Assembly: GCA_020722015.1 (NCBI GenBank)
Contig: DYLQ01000015.1
Location: forward strand, 1-42,731
From: Thermotoga sp.
GTDB lineage: Bacteria; Thermotogota; Thermotogae; Mesoaciditogales; Mesoaciditogaceae
Direction: 5' to 3'
Length of the DNA stretch: 42,731 bases
The notes under the pieces are model-generated. The model saw nothing but the letters and a program-made list of their open reading frames with translations. It was not told the DNA's origin and did not search any database. The translations under genes and the position numbers were made by a program. Of the stretch, positions 21,448 to 29,198 are shown piece by piece (within the stretch, counting starts at the first letter, position 1; each line of letters begins with the position of its first letter).

Positions 21448-21588
21448 ATTTTTTCAAAACCAACGTATAAATTTGAATTTGGCAGGTTGCAAGTGGCAAA
21501 TGGCGTGTGGTCTTTCATTCATGACCTGATCGGGAACCTCATCTGATAAAGTCAAATGACTTCGTTTTTTGAAGTTGGTTTAGTATAC
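21448..21588 (+). repeat. MITE-like element, copy 1 (divergent interior)
   Basis: The left part TTTTCAAAACCAACGTATAA and the right part GTCAAATGACTTCG...GAAGTTGGTTTAGTATAC match the ends of the copies at 32218 and 42605. The middle is different and lacks the GC-rich core. It fills most of the 330-bp divergent gap between the TPR and tsaB genes; the rest of that gap holds their promoters. Confidence 0.6.
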
Positions 21589-21625
21589 TTACAGACTTGC
21601 AATTGTCATGCGCTATCCATCAATG

Positions 21626-21634
21626 TGATATACT
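21626..21634 (+). promoter_or_regulatory. Extended -10 element for the tsaB operon
   Basis: TGATATACT is an extended -10 located 25 nt before the tsaB start. The -35 is poor (TTGTCA at 21603, spacer 20). The hexamer TATACT followed by AAA also matches the end sequence of the MITE-like repeats. Confidence 0.45.
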
Positions 21635-21659
21635 AAAATGTGAAAAGGAGTTGATCTTT

Positions 21660-22289
21660 TTGAACGTCATGGCATTTGACACATCGGGGGCATGGTTAAC
21701 CGTCGCCCTTGGACTAAACGATGATATGGTATTCCTTCAATCTTTTTCAAGAGAAAGGCAATCAGACGTGCTTGTCAAAGAAATGGATAATTTGATAAAG
21801 TCGAATGGTATATCTATTTCTGATATAAACTTAATTGGCTGTGTTATAGGGCCAGGTAATTTTACAGGATTAAGAAGTGGCATTGCCGTCGCGAAGGCCA
21901 TATCTTTTTCTTTATCCATACCGATAATAGGATTGAAATATTTTGAATGTTTTGAAACAGATGAACCTGTTACGCTTGTCAGAAAGGCAAGAAAAGATTG
22001 GTGGTATGTATCCGAGTTTGACGGGGAGAAATGGTCATCTGATATGATTTCGACAGAAACACTTTACCAGTTAAAAGGTAAGATCATTTCTGAAGAAGAG
22101 ATAGATGGGATTTCTTCTTACATTTACAAAAACCCATTGGTTTCAGGATATACACTTATTCAAAATACCATAAAATCGTTTGAAAGCTCAGATAGAATTT
22201 ACGATCATGTAAGCATTAAACCATTTTACCTTCAAAAGCCCATTGCCCAGCAAATGGCAGAAAAGAGGGAAGATGAAATACGACGCTAA
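21660..22289 (+). CDS. tsaB: tRNA threonylcarbamoyladenosine biosynthesis protein TsaB
   Basis: A 209-residue ASKHA-fold protein that acts with TsaD and TsaE in making t6A37 on ANN-decoding tRNAs. Signatures are MAFDTSGAWLTVAL at the N-terminus and IGCVIGPGNFTGLRSGIAVAKAI near residue 60. The C-terminal lobe is weakly conserved, as usual. The start is the TTG at 21660, with AAAGGAG nine bases upstream; the later ATG at 21669 is too far from that site. It leads a six-gene operon and its last 17 bases overlap the HEAT-repeat gene. Confidence 0.92.
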   Translation: MNVMAFDTSGAWLTVALGLNDDMVFLQSFSRERQSDVLVKEMDNLIKSNGISISDINLIGCVIGPGNFTGLRSGIAVAKAISFSLSIPIIGLKYFECFETDEPVTLVRKARKDWWYVSEFDGEKWSSDMISTETLYQLKGKIISEEEIDGISSYIYKNPLVSGYTLIQNTIKSFESSDRIYDHVSIKPFYLQKPIAQQMAEKREDEIRR

Positions 22290-23565
22290 AAAAATCTTAA
22301 GGAATTTAAAGGAAAGGCTTATCGAAGAACAGATAAAAATCGTATCAACAGATTTGAACTCTTCCAACAGTTTAACCGTTGCCGTTTCTTTAAGTGAATT
22401 GAAAAGGCTAAAAGACAGAAGGCATGCACAAGAAGCCATAAAAGCACTTTCTACAACGTCAGATGTGTCCGTTATAGCTGCCATAAAGTATCTGGTATCC
22501 ATTGAATATCCTGTTTCTTTTAAAGAGATCGATCATCTTTTGAAGAGAAGCGAAAGAGTAAGAAAAGAAATTGGAAACTTTGCTCAGCATATGTCACCCG
22601 AAGACGGATGTAGATTGATTTCCATGTTACTTGAAGATCGATCTTCTGCGGTTAAAATTCAAACTTTAAAGCAACTTGAAAAGGTCCGATGTGATGAGAG
22701 TGTTAAAAGAGCAAAGAAATTCCTTGAAGATGAAGATCTCAAAGTAAAACTTGAATCTATAAGGGTTTTATTGAATTTAGGCGAAGATGTTGACGAAAAG
22801 ATCATCACCGAGATAATTGAGGACACGAAATTACCTTTTGAAATTAGAACTTCGGCTTTAAAAATTTTCGTCGAACATTTCGATAATTCCTTGCCACTTC
22901 TAAGAAAAATGGCCGAATCGACCTATTCAAAGATGAATTCGGTTGCAATTTCTTTGATGGGAAAATTTCCGTGCGATGAAGTTTGGAATACCTTGAAAGC
23001 GGTTATTTCCAATGATTCTTTGCCTTCAGAAACAATTCAATCGGCACTGAAAAGCGCTTCGAGTGCGTGTGGTGATCATAAAGAAATTGAAGAAATGGCC
23101 GCTAAATACATTAATTATCCTTCAAAATCGTTGAAAATGGCGGCTTTGAAGGTGCTCGTCAGCGTCCAAAGCCAAAACGTTGAGGGGATAATAGAAGATT
23201 TTCTTGAAGGTAAAGACAGAAATTTGAAATTGTCGGTGATACCTTTTGTAGAAAAATATCCATCAAACTGGAATGTAAATGTACTTCTTGAATCTCTTGA
23301 AGACGATGACGAAGAGATGATGGAAAAGTCCCTTAAAGTACTTGGAAGATTGAAGATAAAGGATGAAAGGATAAGAAATGGACTTTTCGATCACACGATC
23401 GGTGTCAGAGTTCAGACTTTGAAAGCACTTATTTCGTCAGGCGATATTGATGTTGAAACGTTGATCGAATTTGTGAGATCCGATCTCGAACCGATTGAGA
23501 TCAAAATAGAAGTACTTAATGGGATTGCAAAGATCGCGCCCCAAAGATTGGAGGAATTTTTATGA
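22273..23565 (+). CDS. HEAT-repeat-like protein
   Basis: A 430-residue protein composed of successive helix pairs of about 31-36 residues, resembling HEAT or PBS-lyase-type repeats (for example AVKIQTLKQLEKVRCDESVK, LKVKLESIRVLLNLGEDVDE and GVRVQTLKALISSGDIDVE). It is highly charged, with no signal peptide or membrane segment. Such solenoids bind proteins or nucleic acid; no catalytic motif is seen. ATG 22273 follows AGAGGGAAG. It overlaps tsaB and is joined to the Mrp gene by ATGA, so the three are coupled. A scaffold role for the neighbouring ATPase is a guess from context. Confidence 0.75.
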   Translation: MKYDAKKILRNLKERLIEEQIKIVSTDLNSSNSLTVAVSLSELKRLKDRRHAQEAIKALSTTSDVSVIAAIKYLVSIEYPVSFKEIDHLLKRSERVRKEIGNFAQHMSPEDGCRLISMLLEDRSSAVKIQTLKQLEKVRCDESVKRAKKFLEDEDLKVKLESIRVLLNLGEDVDEKIITEIIEDTKLPFEIRTSALKIFVEHFDNSLPLLRKMAESTYSKMNSVAISLMGKFPCDEVWNTLKAVISNDSLPSETIQSALKSASSACGDHKEIEEMAAKYINYPSKSLKMAALKVLVSVQSQNVEGIIEDFLEGKDRNLKLSVIPFVEKYPSNWNVNVLLESLEDDDEEMMEKSLKVLGRLKIKDERIRNGLFDHTIGVRVQTLKALISSGDIDVETLIEFVRSDLEPIEIKIEVLNGIAKIAPQRLEEFL

Positions 23566-24302
23566 AAACGTTGATGGTAACAAGCGGAAAGGGTGGAGTT
23601 GGCAAATCAACGATAGCGGTTAACATCGCCGTAGAAATGGTTCTAAGCGGTTATAAAGTTGGTCTCATAGATGTTGATATTCATGGCCCAACGGATCATA
23701 TAATACTTGGTGTTGAGCCGGAAATCATGACCGACGGAACACATTTCATTCCAATGGAAATAAGTGGCCTTAAATTCATGACGATCGCGTCAGGGGTTGG
23801 TGAAGATAAGGCGATCATATGGCGAGGTCCTCTTAAAGCAAAATTGATAGATCAATTCGTAAAAGATACGGAATGGGGAGATCTCGATTACATGATAATG
23901 GATTTCCCACCCGGTAGTGGAGATGAACCGCTTGAAGTTTTAAGCCTTTACAACAACAAAATAGATGGCGCCGTGGTTGTCACAACACCACAGAAGGTTG
24001 CCCTCGGTGATGTGGAAAAGGTGATAAACTTTCTTAAAAAGATGAACGTTCCCATAATCGGCATTTGGGAAAACATGTCTTATTACGTTTGCAAGTATTG
24101 CGGTAAAAAACATTTTCTCTTTGGTCATGGCACAGACGATCTTGCGAAGAGGACTGGCGTTGATATCATGGCAAGAACTCCTTTGATCGAAGAAATAGGT
24201 CAGGATACAGGAATTTCGAAGTTGTTTTTGACAAGAAGTGAAGGGGAGTTAAGAATTGAATTTGGTAAAAGTGTTGATGAGATCATGAGAAAATTAGAAT
24301 AG
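23562..24302 (+). CDS. Mrp/NBP35-type P-loop ATPase (Fe-S cluster carrier family)
   Basis: A 246-residue MinD-like ATPase. The deviant Walker A GKGGVGKST is at residues about 9-17, DVDIHGPTDH follows, and DFPPGSGDE is the family switch motif. The paired cysteines CKYC near residue 170 are those that bridge an Fe-S cluster in Mrp dimers. The N-terminal DUF59 domain of many bacterial Mrp proteins is absent, so this is the short form. Expected role: scaffold or carrier for iron-sulfur clusters. It starts within the stop of the HEAT-repeat gene and is 18 nt before the DUF1015 gene. Confidence 0.92.
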   Translation: MKTLMVTSGKGGVGKSTIAVNIAVEMVLSGYKVGLIDVDIHGPTDHIILGVEPEIMTDGTHFIPMEISGLKFMTIASGVGEDKAIIWRGPLKAKLIDQFVKDTEWGDLDYMIMDFPPGSGDEPLEVLSLYNNKIDGAVVVTTPQKVALGDVEKVINFLKKMNVPIIGIWENMSYYVCKYCGKKHFLFGHGTDDLAKRTGVDIMARTPLIEEIGQDTGISKLFLTRSEGELRIEFGKSVDEIMRKLE

Positions 24303-24320
24303 AGAAAGGAAGAGATTCCC

Positions 24321-25499
24321 ATGTTTGTAAAACCTTTTGGTGGGTTGGAAGCGCAAGATATAGACAGGATGAATTGTCCTCCTTACGATGTGGTTAGTTT
24401 GGAAGAGGCAAAGAGATTTGCGGCTGATCCTCATTCTTTCATGAGAATTATAAGGCCGGATGCGATCTCAAAACCAGGTGAAGACATTTACGAAGTCGCC
24501 GCTCGAGAACTCAACAGATTCATCGATGAGAAATTGTTCGTGAAAAACGAAAAGCCATCCCTTTACATCTACTCACAGAAGATGGACTCTCATGTGCAAA
24601 CCGGACTTATAGCATGCGTTCCTGCAAGTGCATATCCAGAACACATAAAAAGGCATGAACTGACAAGAAAAGAAAAAGAAGATGAAAGGATGAAACATAT
24701 CTTAGCAAGTCGTGCCCATACGGAACATGTCTTTTTGATATACAGATCGATGAAAGAGATAAAAAAATTGATGAGAATCGATCTTGGTAACCATCTTTAC
24801 AATTTCAAAACAAAAGATCCTGACACAATCCATGATGTCTATCGTATCGAAGATAATGCGTTGATTGAAGATATTGTTCAGGCATTTCAAGCAGTTGATG
24901 ATTTCTACATAGCGGATGGTCACCACAGAGCATCCGCATCTGTTAAAGTCGCACGGGAAATCGGCGGTACCGGAGAATGGAGTTATTTCATGGCAACGAT
25001 CTTTCCACACGATGAGCTTCAAATACTGGGTTATCACAGGATTGTCAAAGATCTCGGTGATAGATCTGATTTCTTAAAAGACATAAAAGAGGCCGGATTT
25101 GATGTAAAAAAAATGTATGGCGTATCTCCAAAACTTTCCCAACACACCATTGGAATGTACATGGAAGGAGAATGGTATGCACTGAAAGCAATGGATGTCG
25201 ATGATTCAGATCCGATAAATGCGCTTGATGTTTCTATACTTCAAGAGAGAATTCTCGATAAGATCCTTGGCATAAAAGATCCAAGAACAGATCCAAGGCT
25301 TGATTTCATTGGAGGAATTAACGGCCTTGCGGATTTAAAAAAAGCAGTTGATACCAATGGATATAAAGTTGCTTTTTACATGTATCCGACAAAGGTTGAA
25401 AGTGTTATGGAAGTTGCAGATAAAAATATGATAATGCCTCCTAAGTCAACGTGGTTTGAACCGAAACTCAGAAGTGGTTTTCTTGTTCATCCCTTTTAA
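24321..25499 (+). CDS. DUF1015 family protein
   Basis: A 392-residue cytosolic protein of the DUF1015 family. The family-typical N-terminus NCPPYDVVSLEEAK, the ERMKHILASRAHTEHVFLIYRS segment and the very conserved YIADGHHRASAS near residue 200 are all present, as is LGYHRIV. The GHHR motif suggests a phosphate- or nucleotide-handling site, but I cannot assign a reaction with confidence. Length is close to the usual 400-420. AGAAAGGAAGAG precedes the ATG. It sits 3 nt before the LexA-like gene and is part of the tsaB operon. Confidence 0.88.
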   Translation: MFVKPFGGLEAQDIDRMNCPPYDVVSLEEAKRFAADPHSFMRIIRPDAISKPGEDIYEVAARELNRFIDEKLFVKNEKPSLYIYSQKMDSHVQTGLIACVPASAYPEHIKRHELTRKEKEDERMKHILASRAHTEHVFLIYRSMKEIKKLMRIDLGNHLYNFKTKDPDTIHDVYRIEDNALIEDIVQAFQAVDDFYIADGHHRASASVKVAREIGGTGEWSYFMATIFPHDELQILGYHRIVKDLGDRSDFLKDIKEAGFDVKKMYGVSPKLSQHTIGMYMEGEWYALKAMDVDDSDPINALDVSILQERILDKILGIKDPRTDPRLDFIGGINGLADLKKAVDTNGYKVAFYMYPTKVESVMEVADKNMIMPPKSTWFEPKLRSGFLVHPF

Positions 25500-25502
25500 G
25501 AG

Positions 25503-26075
25503 GTGATATCAATAAAGGAATTAACGCAGCGTCAAAGAGAAATATACCAATTCATAAAAGATTTTCATGATAAAATGGGATATCCCCCAACGATAAGGGA
25601 AATATCCGATCATTTTGGGTTTTCCTCTCCAACGGGAGCACTTGTGCATATAGAGGCTATTGAGAAAAAAGGATACATAAAAAGAGATCACGCATCGCGT
25701 GGAATAAAAGTCATAGCAAAGAGTCCTTTCGACGTAACCTTTGCCGAGATGATCGGCAAAATGGATAAAAGTGGTAAAATTTTTAAGAACACGGAACGGA
25801 TTTACATTCCAGTTCCTTCTAACGAGAAAGCGCTTTTAACCTTTGAATCGCTTGTTGATATCCCTGAATTTGGGATTTTCAAGGGAGATTACGTTGTTTT
25901 TACCCCTGGAACAACAGTTAAGGGGCTTGTACTCGTCAAAAAGGGTGAAGAATACGTAGTTGGCATTTTTAAAAAAGAGAATTTTGAAAATTTGGTTGGA
26001 GAAAAAATAAACGATTTCGATTCAGAGTATGTTTTTTACGGTGTTTTGAGGATTCCAATTCAAGGTAGAAAATAA
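25503..26075 (+). CDS. LexA-like repressor apparently lacking the autocleavage machinery
   Basis: A 190-residue protein. Residues 1-70 are a standard LexA winged helix (LTQRQREIYQFI, GYPPTIREISDHFGFSS, IEKKGYIKRDHASRGIKV). The C-terminal S24 fold is recognisable (GIFKGDYVVFTPG, then EEYVVGIFKKEN), but the active site is not. Aligning on GIxxGD places Asp119 where the nucleophilic Ser should be, and aligning on ExxVK places Gly154 where the Lys should be. The cleavage-loop Ala-Gly is replaced by DKS around residues 88-90. Ser116 is the only nearby serine and is three residues out of register. Expected to bind DNA but not to be cleaved in the usual RecA-dependent way. GTG start with GAG/AGG just upstream. 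Confidence 0.85.
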   Translation: MISIKELTQRQREIYQFIKDFHDKMGYPPTIREISDHFGFSSPTGALVHIEAIEKKGYIKRDHASRGIKVIAKSPFDVTFAEMIGKMDKSGKIFKNTERIYIPVPSNEKALLTFESLVDIPEFGIFKGDYVVFTPGTTVKGLVLVKKGEEYVVGIFKKENFENLVGEKINDFDSEYVFYGVLRIPIQGRK

Positions 26076-26087
26076 CGGGGTGATTTT

Positions 26088-27413
26088 TTGAACGTAAATT
26101 ACGCTTTCTTTGAAAAGACAGACGGAGTATTTGAATCTTTTCAAAAGAAACTCATTCAGTTCGGCATAAAAATTTACACCGTCGGAGATTTTGATGATGT
26201 ATTTGATCTCAACGTTGAAATCAAGAAATCCGGCGGAAGTGATTTTAAAGGCATAGATCTTGTTGTACTTGAGATGCCTGGAGAAAGTCAAAGGCTCGAA
26301 GAGAGTTATATCCTCAACTCCATAGAACCCTGGAAAATAGCGGTCATTTATTCGTGCGTGAAAAATTACAGAAATTCTGTCGTTGTAATCGATCCGGATG
26401 ATTTTGACAAAATAATAGAATCTCTTGAAGAGTGTGGAGACGTGACGCTTCAAGACAGAAGAATGTTTTCTTTAAAGGCTCTTTACAGACTTTTGAGGTA
26501 TAATTCTTCCATTCACAGAGAAATGAGTGAACTTTTTGCATCTGAAAAGTTTGAAACGCTTATTCTTGAGGAAAGATCTCCTTTAAGATATGGAGAAAAT
26601 CCGCAACAACTTGCTTATCTGGCAAAGATTGCAAAAACGCAGGCTTTTTTTGATTTTTTCGATGAAGACACACTTGTTGGTTTAAGTTACAATCAAATCA
26701 TTGACATTCATCTCGCACTCTCACTTTTGAAATACCTGGAAGAGAATTTCGCAGTCCAAGTGCATCATGGAATAATAACAAATGTGAGAAAAAAGCATTT
26801 TAATTTCAAATCGTTAAGGGGTGTCATGGCGGCGAACTTTGTGAACGACGAACTGATAAAAGGATTAAAAGGCAATGATTTTGATATCGTAATACTTCCT
26901 GAAATGCCGGATCTTTCCAAGGTGGAAATCAGAAAATTCATAAAGATAAAAGATATACCATCCGTTGAGGTTGAAAAAGAATACAGATTTATGGACGGAA
27001 ATTTTCTCATTCAAACTCCAGATGATCTTTCAAACATGAGATTTCTTTCTGACGAATTTGACGTCCAGTACAAATTTGCCAACGTCATTGTGGCACTTTC
27101 AAGATCAATGGCCTGCTGTATCTTCAAAGATTACGAGTTGATGTCCATTAGCACAGGTCAGGCCGAACAGATTGATGCGCTTGAAACAACTTTACGGAAA
27201 GCTGAAAAAAAATCGATGAATTTGGATGGTGCTATATGTGCCTTTGATGGTCCTATAAAAGACATAGATGTTGTAAATAGTGTCATCGGTACAGGTATAA
27301 AGACGATCATAGAACCCGGAGGCGTCAAAGAAGACAGAATCGTAAGAGAAAAACTCGAAGAAAATGGTATAAAACTTATATTTTCTGGAAAAAGAAGGTA
27401 CAAGATATCTTAA
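26088..27413 (+). CDS. Divergent PurH-like protein (AICAR transformylase/IMP cyclohydrolase fold) missing catalytic signatures
   Basis: A 441-residue protein with the PurH layout. The MGS-like N-terminal half is eroded: the loop with KTLHPxxxGG and the IGGPxMxRAAAKN motif are gone, leaving only CVKNYRNSVVVIDPDDFDKI. The transformylase half keeps PLRYGENPQQ (165-174), LSYNQIIDIHLALSL and IIEPGG. The catalytic KHxNPCG is VHHGIITN (226 onward), the GQxSRVDS motif is GQAEQIDA, and ASDAFFPF is CAFDGPI. Activity as a normal PurH is doubtful; it may bind a purine intermediate or have another role. TTG start with GGGGTGATT. It directly follows the LexA-like gene (12 nt). Confidence 0.75.
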   Translation: MNVNYAFFEKTDGVFESFQKKLIQFGIKIYTVGDFDDVFDLNVEIKKSGGSDFKGIDLVVLEMPGESQRLEESYILNSIEPWKIAVIYSCVKNYRNSVVVIDPDDFDKIIESLEECGDVTLQDRRMFSLKALYRLLRYNSSIHREMSELFASEKFETLILEERSPLRYGENPQQLAYLAKIAKTQAFFDFFDEDTLVGLSYNQIIDIHLALSLLKYLEENFAVQVHHGIITNVRKKHFNFKSLRGVMAANFVNDELIKGLKGNDFDIVILPEMPDLSKVEIRKFIKIKDIPSVEVEKEYRFMDGNFLIQTPDDLSNMRFLSDEFDVQYKFANVIVALSRSMACCIFKDYELMSISTGQAEQIDALETTLRKAEKKSMNLDGAICAFDGPIKDIDVVNSVIGTGIKTIIEPGGVKEDRIVREKLEENGIKLIFSGKRRYKIS

Positions 27414-27418
27414 AAAAA

Positions 27419-27557
27419 GCAGGTAGCGAATGGCAAAAATAATCCAAAAAAATCCACGATCAGACCAAGAATAACAAGTGGATAGCGGAAAGTAGAGCCC
27501 GACGAAAAAGCTGGCGTTAGCTAAAAGATTCGGAATTTACAGATGTTTAGTATAATT
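27419..27557 (+). repeat. Possible degraded MITE-like sequence
   Basis: This gap after the PurH-like gene begins GCAGGTAGCGAATGGCAAA, similar to GCAGGTTGCAAGTGGCAAA in repeat copy 1, and ends with GTTTAGTATAATT like the repeat ends. The middle does not align by eye. No gene or terminator was seen in it. Confidence 0.3.
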
Positions 27558-27569
27558 GAACATAAGATA

Positions 27570-27598
27570 TTGTATTTTTAGCGCTTTGTGAGTATAAT
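27570..27598 (+). promoter_or_regulatory. Promoter of secG-tyrS
   Basis: TTGTAT (27570-27575), 17-bp spacer, TATAAT (27593-27598), 35 nt before the secG start. A good match to the housekeeping consensus. Confidence 0.6.
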
Positions 27599-27632
27599 AA
27601 GAAAATGTAGATAAGTAAAAGGAGGAATTAAA

Positions 27633-27875
27633 TTGAGTTTTCTTTTCCTTTTGGTCATGATAATTGATCTTGTGATATCTGTTGCCCTTATTTGGGTTGT
27701 CCAGATGAAGATGTCAAAGCACGGCGGACTCGGAGGTGCTTTCGGATCCGGATCTTTGTATACGGTCTTTGGACGTGAAAAAGGTCTTGATACACTTGCA
27801 AAAGTTACCATTGTGCTTGCCGTTGCTTTCATGGTGATGAGTGTGATAACGGCTTACGTTTTAACTTTGAGATAA
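27633..27875 (+). CDS. secG: Protein translocase subunit SecG
   Basis: An 80-residue membrane protein with two hydrophobic helices (residues about 2-23 and 55-77) joined by a short cytoplasmic loop containing KMSKHGGLGGAFGSGS. This is the conserved glycine-rich SecG loop, followed by YTVFGREKGLDTLAKVT. It is the non-essential stimulatory partner of SecYE. The start is TTG with AAAGGAGGAATTAAA directly upstream. It is 12 nt from tyrS, so the two share a promoter at 27570-27598. It is small but complete. Confidence 0.96.
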   Translation: MSFLFLLVMIIDLVISVALIWVVQMKMSKHGGLGGAFGSGSLYTVFGREKGLDTLAKVTIVLAVAFMVMSVITAYVLTLR

Positions 27876-27887
27876 GGAGATTTTAAA

Positions 27888-29072
27888 TTGTCTCCTGAAG
27901 ATCAACTTAAAATTCTCAAAGAGAACGCAGAAGATCTTATAGAAGAAAAAGAACTTCTGGAAAAACTGAAAGCCGGAAGACCTTTAAGGGTTAAACTTGG
28001 TGTTGATCCGTCAAGGCCTGATCTTCATTTGGGACATGCCGTTGTTTTAAGAAAACTCAGGCAGTTTCAGGATTTAGGGCATATCGTTGTGCTGATAATA
28101 GGAGATTTCACCGCCCGAATAGGAGATCCATCCGGCAGATCTAAAACGAGACCTATGCTTTCCGCCGAAGAGACAAAACGCAACGCCATAAGTTATCAAG
28201 AACAAGCCTTTAAAATTCTTGACAAAGGTAAAACTGAGTTGAGATTTAATTCCGAGTGGCTTGATCCTTTGAAATTCGAAGATGTCATAAGACTTACGTC
28301 AAAGTACACGGTGGCAAGAATGCTCGAAAGAGATGATTTTGAAAAGAGATACAAAGCAGGAGAACCGATAAGCATAGTTGAACTGCTTTACCCAATAGCC
28401 CAAGCTTACGACTCCGTTTCAGTGCGGGCAGATGTGGAGATGGGTGGTACGGATCAAAAGTTCAACTTGCTTGTTGGAAGAAAGTATCAAGAAGAGTTTG
28501 GTCAATCTCCTCAAGTGGTCTTAACGATGCCGATCATCGAAGGAACTGATGGGACTTTGAAAATGTCAAAAAGTTATGAAAATTACATTGGTCTGACCGA
28601 TCCACCTGACGAAGTGTATGGTAAGATCATGTCAATACCAGATGCTTTGATGTTCAAATACGCCAGGCTGCTTACAAATTTAGACGTTGAAGGGGCAAAA
28701 AAAGATATAGAGTCTTCAAAACTCCATCCTATGGAGTTCAAGAAAAGTCTTGCCTTTGAAATTGTAAATTGGCTTTATTCGCAAGAAGATGCCAAGAAAG
28801 CTCAGGATAAGTTCATAACCACGTTTTCTAAAAAAGAGATTCCGGATGATATTCCAGAAATAACGGCGATTAACGGTATCAAATTAACACAATTTTTGAA
28901 AGATATAAAGGCGGCAGATTCAACGAGTGAGGCAAAACGTTTGATAACTCAAAATGGTGTTAAAATAAATCAGGATACCATTGAAGATGTCATGATGACG
29001 ACGAATTTCAAGGATGGAGATATTCTTAAGGTTGGAAAAAGAAAAATATACAGGATAATTTTGGGATCTTGA
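27888..29072 (+). CDS. tyrS: Tyrosyl-tRNA synthetase
   Basis: A 394-residue class I synthetase. The HIGH-type motif is LHLGHAVVLRKLRQFQDLGH and the KMSKS loop is LKMSKSYENYIGL. RKYQEEFGQSPQVVL and MGGTDQKFNL are in the catalytic domain, and the last 60 residues form an S4-type RNA-binding domain (TSEAKRLITQNGVKIN). The TTG start has AAGGAGATTTTAAA in front. The stop codon overlaps the -35 of the next promoter. No T-box-like leader is evident upstream of secG. Confidence 0.96.
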   Translation: MSPEDQLKILKENAEDLIEEKELLEKLKAGRPLRVKLGVDPSRPDLHLGHAVVLRKLRQFQDLGHIVVLIIGDFTARIGDPSGRSKTRPMLSAEETKRNAISYQEQAFKILDKGKTELRFNSEWLDPLKFEDVIRLTSKYTVARMLERDDFEKRYKAGEPISIVELLYPIAQAYDSVSVRADVEMGGTDQKFNLLVGRKYQEEFGQSPQVVLTMPIIEGTDGTLKMSKSYENYIGLTDPPDEVYGKIMSIPDALMFKYARLLTNLDVEGAKKDIESSKLHPMEFKKSLAFEIVNWLYSQEDAKKAQDKFITTFSKKEIPDDIPEITAINGIKLTQFLKDIKAADSTSEAKRLITQNGVKINQDTIEDVMMTTNFKDGDILKVGKRKIYRIILGS

Positions 29073-29097
29073 ATTCTTTACGTTTGAGTGGTATAAT
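29069..29097 (+). promoter_or_regulatory. Strong promoter of the envelope-protein genes
   Basis: TTGAAT (29069-29074), 17-bp spacer, and the extended -10 TGGTATAAT (hexamer 29092-29097). It implies a leader of roughly 95 nt before the Omp-alpha-like gene. Strong elements fit an abundant envelope protein. Confidence 0.7.
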
Positions 29098-29198
29098 TTT
29101 TAAAAATTATGTTTTTTCAATGTAAGGGGAATTTGTGTTGTCCCATATTAAGGTATAAAAAGTAAGTTGTTTCAAAAAGCAAAGGAGGATGGTTAAGA

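Noticed and set aside
26022-26453. 143-codon minus-strand frame across the lexA-like/purH-like junction
   Set aside because: Antisense to two supported genes, with no start signal.
27414-27632. Possible small RNA or riboswitch upstream of secG
   Set aside because: No conserved riboswitch core or strong hairpin was recognisable; the segment resembles a decayed repeat followed by a promoter.
29098-29198. Possible structured regulatory leader of the Omp-alpha-like gene
   Set aside because: The leader of about 95 nt is AT-rich with only weak self-complementarity (AAAAATTATG region); no recognised RNA element.
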